Origin: Anas platyrhynchos
Taxonomy: Eukaryota > Chordata > Aves > Anseriformes > Anatidae
Direction of reading: 5' to 3'
Assembly (NCBI RefSeq): GCF_047663525.1
Contig: NC_092600.1
Span: 6,444,001 to 6,508,000 of the forward strand
DNA: 64,000 nt
The translations under genes and the position numbers were made by a program. Below the pieces are notes generated by a model, which was not told the DNA's origin, did not search any database, and worked only from the letters and a program-made list of their open reading frames with translations. Below are positions 23,634-37,400 of this stretch, piece by piece; within the stretch, counting starts at the first letter, position 1; each line of letters begins with the position of its first letter.

Positions 23634-25785
23634 GCTGCTTATGTACATATCACAGTGTGTTAAACAATTTTTCAAGGAAAGGTTTTATTGCTGGGGTGAG
23701 CTGCCACCTTGTAAGAAAAAGAAGTTCCAAGAGAGGAAACATACGCTTAAGATTTCTGTTGTCAGTATTAATAAGACCACACATAGAGCAGTATCTTTGT
23801 AAGAGCAAGAAACAACAATATAGCTGCAAAGATGTTCATCTTCAAGGGTTTTCCCTTGTGTCTTCACGTTTCATATTCAATGACAATGTTTTTTGCAGTT
23901 ATCTGGCTCTTCGAAAGGGTCTCCCTAATATCCAATTTACTATCATCATCTTTAGTGATGTTTATTATTTTATTTTATTGAAGGAAATGGACCTTCAAAA
24001 AACTAAAGTCACAACAAATAACATTCTTTCTGGTTCCTTTTGGTGATAAAATAACAAGATTTGTTTTAAGCCTGATTTTCCAGACATCTGTATCTTTCAC
24101 ATGTGCCTCTGTGTGCTCACATGTACAGTTCTGTTAGAGGTTATACTGCATGAGTTCTCAGGAGGTGAAAGAAAACCTCTTATTTATTTCTGCTTGCTTG
24201 CTAACCTTTTAAATCAGAAGAGATCGCTTAATGACAGCATCAGGCTTAAAAGCACTACTCATTCTGCTCCCACCAGTTTGACTCATGGCTGGACTTACTC
24301 AAACCTTTCAGGAAGACAGGAGGAGTTTCCTGGGGTATGTTGATCCCCAGCTTTTTTTTTAATGAAAATGTTAAAAGAAACAAAAGAGAACAAGATCTCT
24401 TGATGCTTTTGGTTTGTCTCGACCTGAGCTTTGGGGAGCAGCACAGTACCTTTGTGTTGTCTGAGCATGGTTTCTTCCAGAAGAGGCTGAGCGCAACATT
24501 TTCAGATGTATTTAAATGATTTAAAAACGTAACTGTGAAGGTCAGGCTGTGCTGAAGAGCAGCTTATGCATGGTGCAGAATTAACTAGGCAAATATTAAA
24601 CTAACAAGTTTGGGTACCAGCAGCAGCCTGGATGCAGCGGCAGTGATTAGAGCAGGCTGTGAAGCCCACAGACGAGGCAGGGTAAATCAGCTGCCTGCTG
24701 GGTTTCATGCTGCTGGAGCTCGACTGACCCCACTCCTGGAGCTAGGCATCGTATTTTCATGCATATCATTGGTGCCTCAGATAACCAACATCCCTGGGAA
24801 ACACCATTACATGAAAATGCTCAGATAACCCTCAGGAAAATGGTAGGATCTTGGGAAGGGAGAGCCATTGCAGGAAAACAGCAGCAGAGATGGTAGGCAA
24901 AGGTTTCTGGCATAAATCTGCCCCTGTCTTAAATACCCACATATATAATCCACACCATATACTTGTGAAAATACAGGCAGCTTACAAAATTGTTTCCTGT
25001 GTATCTCCATCACATTGCAAACACTTCTGTGATATTGTACTGTCAATGCTTAAGGTAATATTTTCAAGAGAATTTCCATCTTTGTGGTGGTTGCAGAAAT
25101 TTCTGCAAGCATTTGGTTTAAAGAATATAGGGTATGAAATATCTTCATGTAAGATGTTGCTGTTTCCTTTAGTGTTATTTAATTGCCTTTACTTAGTTTA
25201 TCCCCATCTTTTTCTATTCTCATGCCTCAGGTCCAATTTCCATTATGTTTTCACTTCCTGTGAATTTAATTACAAGTTACCTGTCTTGGAAATTTCCTTA
25301 TAGAATGAGACTTTGTATTCCTCTTTGTCTTCTATTGTCTAAACAAAAACAATTAGTATGTGAAAATCAATCTTCTTTGATACTGAAACCTCATTTCAAA
25401 CAAACATTTCACACGTACATAAGCTGTTAAAAACTATTCCATGCCCATAACTTTCATTGGTACTTATACAAGAAAAGGTTTTCTATTGCTTCATATTTGG
25501 ACTCCTTTTTTTTTTTTTTTCATTCTCAGAGGGGTCTGCCATATGAGTAACATTACTAGTGTGCAAAAGGAACAGTTTATTTTTCCCTCCATCATTTTCC
25601 ATGTCAACTGTTAGACTTACAACAGCGAAATCCACATGGCAACTGGGTGCCGTTAATTTTTAAAGTCTGACCCTATGTCTTTTGCATCTAAATTCTACTG
25701 TCAGGTTTCATTACAGGAATTCTTCAGGAAAATGTTCTGTTTTGTTATCTTTAAATCTCATTCCTTAGCTGTTTTTTTCTCTCTC

Positions 25786-25805
25786 TTTTTTTTTTTTTTT
25801 TTTTT
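25786..25805. repeat. T20 tract in a pyrimidine run
   Basis: Twenty consecutive T, preceded by TCTCTC and followed by CCCC. Confidence 0.97.
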
Positions 25806-26614
25806 CCCCTTTGAGTTATGTTTTAAGCCTTATGCTGCTTCTTCTTGCTCAAATGCAATAAAACAGGTTAAAAAATATAACTTTACCTACCAACACACTA
25901 ATTTTATTTCCATCCACATTTCAAAAAAGCAAATTCATTTTCAGACAGAAAATATCTTGATGTAATTTTTTATTAAACTTTAGGTAATATGCTTTAGGCT
26001 TTGTCAGGGCTGCTGAAAAGACAAACCTATTCTGAAACATTAATCTTTACTCTTAATGTGCAAAATATTCTGTATTCATAAATTTCTAGACACTGATGAA
26101 AATTGGAGCAGGAAAGGGAAAGAAGAGTGAAGAGAAACATTTTTTAGGTTACCAGATAATAAAAAAGTATTCTTAAGTTTTATTGGAAGGTGGCTTCCAT
26201 AGAAAGGGAATGTGCTGGACCTGCTGACACCTTGCTGCAGCAAGATTTCTTTTCCCAAGTAGCACATGTCCACCTCCAACACATGGGAGCAATTCCTAAG
26301 GTCCTCTCCCCTGGTGTTCAGTGCCAGTGCTCTCCTCCTTGCTGGATCTGGGGTAGTAAGTCTCTTGGAAGTCACCTGGACCTTCGAGGAGCTCACCAAG
26401 GATGGGGAGCAGTGATCACGGTGCTAGTCCTGCTGCTGGGGTGGGAATGGTGGCGTGGCACAAAGCTGAGGCACATCGGTAGCCCCTGCTCATCCGGAGT
26501 CTTCCAAGGGGCTGTTACAATAAGATGAGCATCTGTACAAAATAATAGCATAAATGTTTAGTCATCTTAAATATAAAAGTTGGTTCCTTCCCTCCTGTTA
26601 TTCTCCCCACCATC

Positions 26615-26633
26615 AAAAAAAAAAAAAAAAAAA
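26615..26633. repeat. A19 tract
   Basis: Nineteen consecutive A in AT-rich sequence. Confidence 0.97.
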
Positions 26634-27651
26634 GTAAAATATTATTATATTTCATTTTTATTTGTACTTTCTGAAGAGTAATGCATTTCCATGAAAAGGA
26701 TTAAATCTCTCAAAGTTAGGTAATAAAACTGAAGCTGTAATGAAACACACTGGATATACAGGGAGATATTTCATTTAGGCAATGGAATAAAAATCTAGTT
26801 ACATTCCTGATCAGAATAATTCATGACCAAAATACCTCATCCTATTTTTAATTGTCCTTGTTTATCAAATAAAAGTTATAGATGGTTTGGCTAAATCACT
26901 GCCTGTCAAGCTGGGGTTGTGAATGGCTTGGGGAATCTCAAGGGACACTTCCAGGTTTTAGGACAATTCATTTATTTATTTGACTATACTAATAAAATAT
27001 ATATCCAGAGATTTACATTCTTATTTTACTATTTAAAATGTATGAACCATATAGAAATGACAGCAAGGAGAAGCAGGAAGGAGCTTGTGCAGAAGCCCTG
27101 TAAAATATTCCTTTTTCTTTCTAACAAGACTTGGGGAAAAAAATAAAAAGACTTTTCCTTAAAATTGTAGGGATGAATAGAATAGTTACATAATTGAGAT
27201 CTATTCCTGCTTTTTGAAAAATATCTGAAGTGCTTGATTAAACTAAGAATCGAAACATCATGGCACATTTAATCTGATTTGCTAATAATGGTTGCTGTAA
27301 ATACATTGTATTTAGTGACCTGACACGATATACTTGTTTGTACACTGAAACATGGGAAAGATACAGCTTGCACATTTCAGAGAAACGCTAAAATACAAAA
27401 GGAGAACCACAAAACAGAGTGCAGTGGGAAAGCTATTGTCGTTTATAATGTACTTTTCAAACCAGCATAGTTACATTCATCCTAAGAAAACGTTATTGCC
27501 TTAAACCAGGAAGGTTTGCACTAAAAAGGGGTGTTATTAGCTTGTTACTGAAACCCAAAGGTTTTGAATTTTTTTCCTGTGTCTGTGCTGAAAAAGACAC
27601 TTTTATATCAGAAACAGTAATGGAAGATTTTAAAGATTTTGTAGATTCCTT

Positions 27652-27666
27652 CCCCCCCCCCCCCCC
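27652..27666. repeat. C15 tract
   Basis: Fifteen consecutive C, uncommon in AT-rich DNA and prone to length error. Gly or Pro runs in overlapping frames come from it. Confidence 0.97.
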
Positions 27667-28345
27667 AAATAATGTGTGGTATTCTAGCAATTTTATGAAC
27701 TCTCTAAGCAAAGTAACTGCATCTCCATATTCCTCAATGGTTATATCTCTCTGGCTGCCAAACAAACATAACTTTCCCAGATGTGCTCCAAGCATGACTC
27801 TTGTAACTAGCAAAGCACACGGCTGAACAACCTGAGATCAGGTCAGATTTGCTTTGCAGCTGCTCCTTCCCCAGGAGGGTTCATTTCCCCTCACCTTTAC
27901 TACAAGCACCATGCTTCTTTTTTCCATGGCTAGCTTTTTATTCATATTAGTGGGAAGCATTCCACAGTCACTCAGCCACCAGCCTAGTTTCCAAATCTCC
28001 TCGCCTGTTCCTACCAACAGCTGCAGTTCAAGTCCAAATTCACCACTCAGGTGAAATAGTTCAATGAGTAATTAGTTCAGTTATTCATTAGTGAATCAGT
28101 TCAATACATAATGAGAGAAGACATCCAGCAAACAGGGCCAAACAACTTAAGTCATCAGTTCTTTCATAGACATATAATTACTTCCTCAGATGTCAGATTG
28201 TGTATTTTCCTATTGATTATTCTATGATTTATTTATCAAAAGTATCTGAATTAGTTACTTATCTATGCCAGGTATGCATATAAGCCCCAATCATCACCAT
28301 GATATTTTATCTGATATCTTTCAATCTGTATGTTTCATCCATTGT

Positions 28346-28489
28346 CCTTTCCTTTCCTTTCCTTTCCTTTCCTTTCCTTTCCTTTCCTTTCCTTTCCTTT
28401 CCTTTCCTTTCCTTTCCTTTCCTTTCCTTTCCTTTCCTTTCCTTTCCTTTCCTTTCCTTTCCTTTCCTTTCCTTTCCTTTCCTTTCCTT
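28346..28489. repeat. Perfect pentanucleotide array (CCTTT)~29
   Basis: 144 bp of uninterrupted CCTTT (AAAGG on the minus strand), 28.8 units with no substitution. It ends in an AT-rich degenerate tail (TTATTTTATTTTTATTTT). A pure homopurine/homopyrimidine tract of this length can form triplex (H-DNA). The absence of any interruption implies recent expansion and likely length polymorphism. Ser/Phe/Pro/Leu repeat proteins read from it are artefacts. Confidence 0.99.
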
Positions 28490-31400
28490 ATTTTATTTTT
28501 ATTTTTTAAAAATCCTTTTATAAACTGAAGAGAACATGCTCCTTACTTTGCTAACTTATCCACCACATTTTCAAATGCTCCATCACTTTGGCTGCATAAT
28601 TAGAATAATAAGACACTGTTCTTCCAGCCTGCATGGCATTGATTTAGCCTACAAATATAATCAATGTAGTCTTTCTCTGGCCTTAAACCCCACGAGTGAG
28701 TAAGTGTTACCTTTAATAAATTACATTTTACCTGAGCATACAGGGTCTCATGTAAAAGCCAAAGGAAGAAGGGAAATCTTACTCTATAACTCAAGCATCT
28801 TTGAAACATTGTTCACTCTGCAAATATACATTACAGAAATGTTATGTATATCTACTATCTATAGAGATATAAGAAAAAAAATCTTGGTATTTGGTGTGGC
28901 AGAGACCGATGCTTACCTGCACAAACATAATGATTTTAGTGTAGCTCCTACAGGGCGAAATTGTACCATTAACCTTGGCATGTGGACTATACTTATTTAT
29001 ATACTCTACTCATGAATTTTTTCTATTTTTGCTCTTCCACGAGATACTTCTTTTGTGGCTGGACTGTTGCAAAAGATTTGTCATAAAATTTGAGAGCTGC
29101 TTCCATGTAGTTGTGGTGATGAGAGCACATTTGCTCTTCATTATCCAATACATCTTAAATTGCTTCCTGCTCTTGGTAGCACTGATGGACCATTGTTCAC
29201 AACCCTATTGTTGTGTATAAGCTGTCTGCTTGAATAGTGAGAAACTCACAATGGGACACTGAAGTTGTTCTCTTCCTAACTAAAAACAAAAAAACAAAAC
29301 CAACAACAATAAAAAACAAGCAGTACAAGTAGCAGCAAAGATTTGAGCAGACTAATCATTTCAGATGCTAAACATCTTTGCCAAACAGCTGTTTATCTCA
29401 GACTGTGAATGAAAGCAGGCGGAGGTTTGCACAAGGAATGGCTGTGCCACTGAGCAAGGAAAGCCAACACACCAAGGCAAAGCAAACACAAAGCTGCTGC
29501 CACTTGCCAAGCTGAATCAAGCCCATGTAATCTTATTTGTAAGCTTTTCCAAAGACGAGTTTGTCAGATGAACTGAAGGTAGTGATGACAGAGATGGAGG
29601 AACAATATCTGGTGAACATAAGGATGTATCCAAAATTAATATGGTTAGGGACAGGAGTTCAGCAGGAGCAAAGAAGAGTTGTATTCCAACGTAGTACTCT
29701 GTGAGAAGAGAAAAATGCCCTTTTCATGTAATGCTAGATATAAAAATATGAAAAGTAGAGAAAATCACTGAACAGCTACTGTTTCCTAATATCTACTGAC
29801 TTCAAATGTTTAAGGGTCTTTATCTGAATACGGAATGTAAAATGATGTAAAATAAAATAAGTACAGGAGAGCAGTTGATTATGAGTGCAGTTTCACACAC
29901 AAAGATATCTGTAGCTTTCCACCTTCTGAAGTCATAATAATGACAAGATAAAAAAATGTTTTTAGTTTATTAATTCAGTTATCCTTTCTTTTTCTAAGGA
30001 GCTGAGCTTAGCAAAGAGGATAATAATTAGCCTTTAAAAATGGAAGCATTCAAAAACAGCAAAATAGAAACAAAAGTACAATACGATTGCAGAGACAAAG
30101 ATAGTGAGAAAAAGACTATAAAAGAAAATGGGAATTCATGATGAAGAGGTTCACTGAGCTATCTCCAGCTCTATTATCAGTGGTGAACGATCAGTCAGAT
30201 GCACTCTGTGGCATCTGTCATTGCAAATGGATTCCAGGGAGTTTTATAAAAACTACAGACTGCCTGCGTAACCGGCCGGTGCCTCGGCTGACCTCAGCCT
30301 GGTTATATTGCTGGGGGCTATACAGCCAAATTAAACTCCCAAGGTTTAAGCTGAGGCTAACCAGCAGAGCCATTCCTGACCCTGGAGATGGATGAGACAT
30401 TTTGTTATTTATGTCTGGGAGGTGGCCAAGTGCCAGAATAAGCTTTTTACAGCTGCTGTAGCCTCACCTCATTCATACAAAGGGTTTCAGATATTTCTGT
30501 GATGTTCAAGCAGTTCAGCTTGCTGTGCAGATGGTTTGCAACAGGCCAGAAAATCTGTTCTCCTCATGCAGTGCATTTGACTTTTCACTTAAGGTACTCA
30601 AAATCATGCATGCAATTGCCCTGGCCTAAAATTGCTTTCATTATTGCTTCAGCAGAATTTGCTTTCTGGTTACCACTGTAAGTTTCCAACCAAAAGTCAA
30701 AACCTTCCGTGAAAGGCAACATGCTTCCAGGAGAAATAGTACTTACTGGTCCTCAAACCCCAGAAAGCGTGAAGGAGGCTGGAAGGGCTGGTTCCTCCCA
30801 CCAGGGTTGCTCTTTTGGGGGTTTCTGGCACCCTGGGCAGGTTGGGCTCCTGCACCCCAGCTATTAGTCCCTATATTTGAAGACCTCCAAATGCCCCTTT
30901 CATTATCCTATGATCTTTTTATTTTTACTTCCTCAGCCCTACTTATAGAAAGATTGTCACGGAAATGCTCCAAAAGTGAAGTCAGCAATGTTAAAAATGC
31001 ACAGCAGCACTGCAAGTATTTCAGCTCAGAAGGATTATCTCATGGCCACATGCGATAACTCCGAACAAAAGCTTCGTTGACATCTTTGTCATCTCCACAG
31101 GCATCAGAAGCTCAAGAGATTAAGAAAATTTAGTCAAAGTTTTCTAGATTTTAAACTCAGAACTTTAAAAGACTTGGAGATTTAGGTAGCCACTGGTAAG
31201 CTCAAATGGTCACCTGAAAATAAAGACAGGTTCACAAGTTCCCATATTTCTTACAGAACTTGGTTATGTGGTTGCTGATGCCTATAAAACGCTAAGTAAA
31301 TGAAATCTTCCCCCTGCACTATTTGGGACTGTGGGTTTTTACCTATATTCTGGTGACTCTTTGAAATCTCTCTTCTAATTCTGACGGCATGCAAGCAGTA

Positions 31401-34240
31401 AATCAGCAGGAACATATCTATTGTCACCTAGATGTGGCCTAGAGCCACAATATAGCAGTTCATGCCTTTTTTTATGAAGCTTTTAGCAGTCTGTAAGTTA
31501 AATCAGAAAAAGCTGATTTCAAACCTCTGACAAATTTATGAGACACAAACTCACTAAGTAAAGCTGCATATCAAGAAAAGGCAAAAGCCTTGTTCCAGAT
31601 TTGGACAAGTCAGTAAAACACTCAGAACTGGCAGAGCCAGACCTGCTTGGCTAGCTGTCCTACCCTGTCATGCCAGCTCCGGGCCTTTTCTGTTAGCTAA
31701 ATATCTTCTACCTCCTCTTATAATTAATTCTGGATTTTAAACTCTGTCCAAACAATACAAATAGTCATAATCCATGCTTCTCCAACTGCAAAGTGTACAC
31801 AAGATGAGCTGTTTAGCCAGCGGAATGGAGGAAAAAAAAAAGCCACACAAAAAATGGTGTTTTATTTTCTACAACATCCATCCAGGTTTCAATGTGCAGC
31901 AGAGAAGGTGACTTTCAGATTCCAGGAAAAATATTTGAACACCTCAAAGTGACTCTGTATCTCTTTCTTCACTGCAAACTCCAAGTTAGAGCTTATGATA
32001 ACTTAGAATTAAGCTAACCTCCACAGGGGTGCTGACGGTAGACACCTAGCTGTATTTCTCTAGGGAATTTATAGAAAGTCAGTTGCATTGTGCTAACCCA
32101 GGGCACAGTGCTGTGCAGACAGGATACTTTCTTCTTCCCACCTGCAATGTTTTAACAAACTAGGAGGGAGACAGATGGAAGGACAACTTCCTTGGGTTAT
32201 TGTTTATCTCACAGAAAGATAATGCTGCAGTTTGTTATCCTTGCTTACTACTGCCTTTGCATTGTGAGCTCCATCTCCTGAACACTTCCCTGCTCTTACA
32301 ATAACTGGAACAGTGAGCAGCAGCTCCCCTCTCCCTGGACTTAGCTTTTTCCCCTGAATTTCCCAAATAACATTTCCTTTGTCCACCATTTCCTGCAATA
32401 AGTATTTGGCTGGAAATGCTATAAGCTAAAGGGATGAGGGAAGCACCATCAAATAGAGAAAGAAAAGAGAAAACAGAAATGATGACCAACTTGCTGTGTT
32501 CCATGAGAGCCCAGCTCTGAGGGAAAATGAACACCAGCTCCTGAGATACCTCCAGTGTGCAGGGACACCTGGGTACACTGATGTAGGAAGGAGCGATCTG
32601 GGCAGGGCTGGTGGAAACCTCCAAGCAGCAGAGCCATCGGCAGTGCTGAGCAGCCTGAGCGATACCTGGGACTACTGCTCCGCTTGTGCAGCACGTGGCT
32701 GGACTCTCAGTGCCAAGAAATTAAAAACCAATCAGCTTTATTGGCCTGTCTCTGCCAGGACAATTAGCACTCATTTCTGACAGCATATGCCCATGCACTG
32801 AGCTGGCTCACAGGAGCGCATCCCTCCTAGCCCGGGCTGCTGCTCCACTCGCTCCGGGCACAGCAGCAGAGGTGGCTGCTGCTCCTGGGAGCCCTCTTAA
32901 GCCCCCTATTTCTGCAAAACCATAGCAGCAATGAGCTGAGAGATAGCTGCAGCATCCTTCGTCCTTGTGGAGGAAAGGTAAAACACCCTGGTCATTAGTT
33001 CCCCTTGGATCTGTAAAACCAGAAGCATTAAAATGCTTGTCTCCTTCAGCCGAGAAACACATTTCAAATGGAGTGATGCACATTTGAGAGAAAGATGTAG
33101 AAGATCCCTGTTTGCAGGCTGCAAGAGGTTTCCCTGATGCCTTAATTAAGTGTGTATATTTGGGAGCGTTAAATAAGTAAATTGAAGCTTAGATATTAGC
33201 TCTTTGAGAGGAGCTGTGTTTTTATATCTTGATTCTGCATTTATAATTACATAGATCACATCAAAACAACATGTATTTAAATCAGACTCTACTTCTAAAT
33301 ATACCTAACCTCTACACATAAAAATTCCCAGCAGGTGCCTTGTTAAACAATAAGGAACATAGGAGGCAGATTGCTGTTATGAAGCCTTCGGTGAAAACTA
33401 ACTCTAATTGTGTGCTTGCATTTCTTTATCAGTTGTAATAGTAAATCTCTGTGGTACAAAAAGAGACTTTTACACTTCAAGCTAGAAGGCTAAGTAGTGT
33501 GATTTCAAGATACCATCTGCCTTAGTATTTAGGGCCTAAAAGCTCAAAGTGTTAATATTTAATTCTGTGAGCACCGTAGTGTCTTCGAGAATATAAGCCT
33601 AGTCCCAGACTTCAAATAGCATTATTTTTTTCTTTCCTTTCCATGCACCAAATTTAAATGAAAACAAAACAAAACAGCCACTATCCAGGATGAAATATCT
33701 GCTCTCTCCTGCTCTCCAGTTTCCCCCCCAAAAACACACAAAATAAGCATGTTGGACACAATCTAAATATTATCTATGGAAAAGATAATTCTTTGATATT
33801 AATGTCTTTTATTTAAAAATTTAAAAATTTAAGTTTAAATCTAAAAGCCTTTCTTTTTAGCTTCAGTTTTCCTTCTCCTTTTACCAGAGCATTTAACAAA
33901 TCTGGTAGGAATTTTCAAATGCAGACGCTAACTCTGTTTTCAAGTAGAGTCTGACAAATACATGAACCTCTGAATCCTTAGCTGGCCCACACATAATTTG
34001 ATTAGTAGCCTGAAGCAACACAGGTACTTGCACTGGTTTGTAAATAGCTTGTGCATTTTTCTTGAAATACAAGTTCTGCTTTTTCATTCCTCCATACCTG
34101 AACAACTCAACTGTTACAGTAAAAAAGGCTGAACAACAAAACATTTTAGTCTTGCTAACATGCAGACAACTTAAAATTAATTTCTTTTAAATAATAACAA
34201 CATATATATTTTCTGAAATAAGCTAAACTGTCAATCCCTG
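28490..34240. other. Non-coding stretch
   Basis: No gene recognised. A GC-richer patch at about 32510-32900 has few CpGs and overlapping open frames on both strands. A-rich simple sequence occurs at about 29281-29320. The rest is AT-rich unique sequence. Confidence 0.65.
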
Positions 34241-34261
34241 CAAAAGTTAGAACAATAAATA

Positions 34262-34440
34262 AGAAGATGGCTGCTTTTTATTCCCCTAATCAGCTACAGC
34301 CATGTACAAAAAAACATCCCTACCCTCCCAAATCACATAAAAAATCCTTTAACTAGCCACAACACCTTTTAGATCAGGAAATCAGGTCTGAAATTTGAAG
34401 TGAGGCCTGTGGCCTCTTGGGAAATGTAGTTTAGCAAGGG
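34262..34440. promoter_or_regulatory. YY1- and ZNF143-like motif pair
   Basis: AAGATGGCTGC near 34265 differs by one base from the YY1 core AAGATGGCGGC. TGGGAAATGTAGT at 34418-34430 is the reverse complement of ACTACATTTCCCA, a full match to the core of the ZNF143/THAP11 (SBS) motif. Both are usual at housekeeping promoters, yet the DNA here is not a CpG island. Function is inferred from motifs only. Confidence 0.3.
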
Positions 34441-37400
34441 GGCACCCATCTTGTTGCAGGCTTCTTCTCATCACTAAGGAAATTAAAGGAGATATTTTTA
34501 CTAAGAGTTTACTTTTATTTACTTTTTAATCCTGCATGGCAGGTCTTTAAGCAGTATCTTTTTAGATGTGACTTGACCGAGCCCTTTTCTAATTGAAAAG
34601 AAAATTTGAATTCCTAGGGAGGAGATTATGGGTAATCTGCTGCTTTAAAAAGGCATGAGCGAGCACTTTTTTGGTTTAATTTAATAGGGGTTGCATGGTG
34701 AGCTCTTGAGAGAAAGAAAAAATGCTGATGGCATTGAGGTTAGAAAAGTGGATGTTTTTTATCATATCAGAGAGTATAGATAGAGTCCTTTGGCAGGGTT
34801 TTCTTTGAGCTGGGCACTCTAGATGTAAGAAATCCAGACAAGAACAGATTTTGGCCAAAATAGAGGGAGTAGAATAACCCCTAGCAAAGGTTGAACAAAT
34901 GCTGCTCAGGAGAGTGAGGAGGTAATTAAAACAAACAAACAAAACAAACAAACAAAAAACACTTTTTAAGCTATTCTGTATGTTTTCTGAACCTTTTTTT
35001 AACAGGTCCTAAGCATTTGATCTGCAAATGTTTTCTCTGTAGCTACACAATTCCCTTATAGAAAAGGTAAGTTTTTGAGCTGTGGTTGATCTTCTTTAGG
35101 TGACCTTGCTCTGACCTTCACTTATCCATTGCAAAAGTCCATTTATCAGCCCTTGTTGCTGAAGCACAAGGGGTACTCATGTTTCTGCCTCACCTGAAAA
35201 TACCTAGGGTGTCTTTGGTGTTAATAAGGTCTCATTAATTTCTCAGCTAACCTCAATTATCTACAGAGGCAGAAGATTAGCACCTTTAGAAACAGAGTGT
35301 GGGGGTGTTTCCTTTGCTCAGGAATTTGACTGTATTGACTCTGCTGAAGTACAATTAAGTATGAGAAATCTTGTTTGATCAACATCCCTTCCATTTTGAG
35401 AGGTGCAAAGAGGTTTGAACTCTGTATTATGCAACAGACAGCTTAACTGGTTTCCCTTCATCCCAGTTTAAATGCAATGATGGTCTAGGCAGAGCCTTGA
35501 GTAGTTGTAATGGAAAAAGACCTCTCACTTGCTTCTCTCCATATTGGCCCAAGATACTACAGGGTTAAAGGCAAAAAAAAAATAGTGTCATCAAGGTATG
35601 CATGTGCCTGAAGTAGGGATGCAGGCAGTCTCCACGTTGTCTGCTCTTGCCTCCATGGTTCAATTCAATTTTTAAGCAAGAAAGTTCCAAAGCTCTACAC
35701 ATCTCATTTCTTTTTCCTCAGTATTTTTTCAGCTTTTAATTGTTGCTGAATGGGGAAAAAGAGCATGGGTATGGGGCACACAAATCAAATGGTTGTCCTA
35801 ATTCTACCCCCTCCTTGCAGCACCTTCTGGGAGGCTGAACGAACAGCCCCACCTGGTAGTCTCATTTATTAGAAAACATTAATGAGTGTGTTCAATCTCG
35901 AGTGAAGACCCTGTTGTGCATAGGTCAGCTGCATTTGAAACCTAAGGAGACCCAGGGAACTGTTTTACTGCAGGATATTAATTAGTTTTATTGAAAGCAG
36001 CAGCAGTTTAAAAACATAACAAAAATACTTTTTCTATGGCTGTTCTGTTAAGCATACAAACTCTCAACTAGTGACTGTGAGGAAGGGAGGAGAGCAAAAA
36101 GATAACTGCTTGATTGTAAAAGAAGGAAAAGTATTACCATGGGCATTTAACAACTTATTATAATAGCCAATGATATCATCTTGATTTCACAGTGAAACTC
36201 AATTTTAAGTGTCAGCAAAGCATTCTTAAACTGCTGAGCAGATGTCAGCTGCATATCTGCCATGTCAGTGATCAGGAAAGATGTTTTTCATGAGCAGTGG
36301 CGGAGTCATTGCAAGGAATGTTATTCTTTTCATATACTTTGTGATGAATTTGGAGGGTTGCAAGGCTTAAAAAATAATTCCTAATCTCTGCAAGTCATGG
36401 ATTCTGTCCATTTATGTGATTTTATACAGAATGTTTTCTGCAGCTATTAAGAGGCAAGTGAAAATCCTACAAGAAGCTAGGATAAGGGGCTTTTGGAGAA
36501 CATTTTAGGCAGGGCTGGTATTTCAGTTCATTATTTTCAAACTAACTTCTCCTGCTGCAAATCTTTAGAGTCTTTGTAGAGTCTGGGTAAATTCCTAAAC
36601 TATTCCATAAAGTACTTGCTCAGCCTTTTTTAAAGTGAATTCAGTTCTGCACCTGAGCATCCTGTTTCGGCTTCCTCTTGGCTGTGCTGTGACTGGAGTT
36701 TTTACTGACACACAGTTCTTGAAAGCACAGCTTAAATCCTGTGTGAATAATGATACTAGAAAGGAGTTTCGCCCACCTCACTATTGCTAGTTGTATATTG
36801 CTGCTGGAAGCTAGATAAGGCTGTGAAGCATCTAGAATAAGATGGGTGGTGCATTATGAAAGATGTTTCTACTACAAACTGGGGAGGGGGAAAGAATGAG
36901 CATTAAAATCAGGAGTATGAAGCACTGATCAGACAAACTACCCACTACCATGTGACTGAACATGAATAGACTGTGCACAGATACAAATCACATAAAATCT
37001 GCTGTTTTCAAACTAGATTTCCAGGCTTTCAATATTTGGCCAGTCAGATTTTTTCTGTGCTTAATTTTCCCTGAAGTAGGGGACTTGCAAAGCATCCTCA
37101 CATCTTCCTTGTAGCTATTTTTCCAGTGTTTAGTGCTGGAATAGTTCCACTACTTCCACTAGGGTTAGATACATTAAAGCTCTAAAAATGTGTTGATCCT
37201 CAAGTGAGTGAGGATGGGGCCATGAGTTCTTCTGTGATACATCTTGGTTCAGCTCTTGATTCTGCCTTGAACTTTGAAGCCTGTGAACCTTGCTATAAAT
37301 CTGCTCTCTATGGATCAAGTTAGATACTGCTTCCCTATGTTTAAAATAATACCTGAGGTTTGAATGAATAGTGCAGGTGCTTAACTGGGCAGTGAGATCC

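Larger units (their letters stand above)
21550..28345. other. Long non-coding stretch
   Basis: No gene recognised. GC-richer but CpG-poor patches occur at about 22490-22720, 22800-23050 and 26200-26510; they give overlapping open frames on both strands, a sign of composition and not of coding. Homopolymers: A17 at 23617-23633 (preceded by AATAAA at 23607-23612), T15 at 25506-25520, T20 at 25786-25805, A19 at 26615-26633 and C15 at 27652-27666. Confidence 0.65.

Noticed and set aside
23378..24343. Three same-frame open runs around an A17 tract, considered as a retrocopy
   Set aside because: Several stops separate the runs, and no recognised protein or target-site duplication is present.
28265..28528. 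Ser-Phe-Pro-Leu repeat proteins
   Set aside because: Translations of the CCTTT array. All three forward frames are open because the pentamer has no stop.
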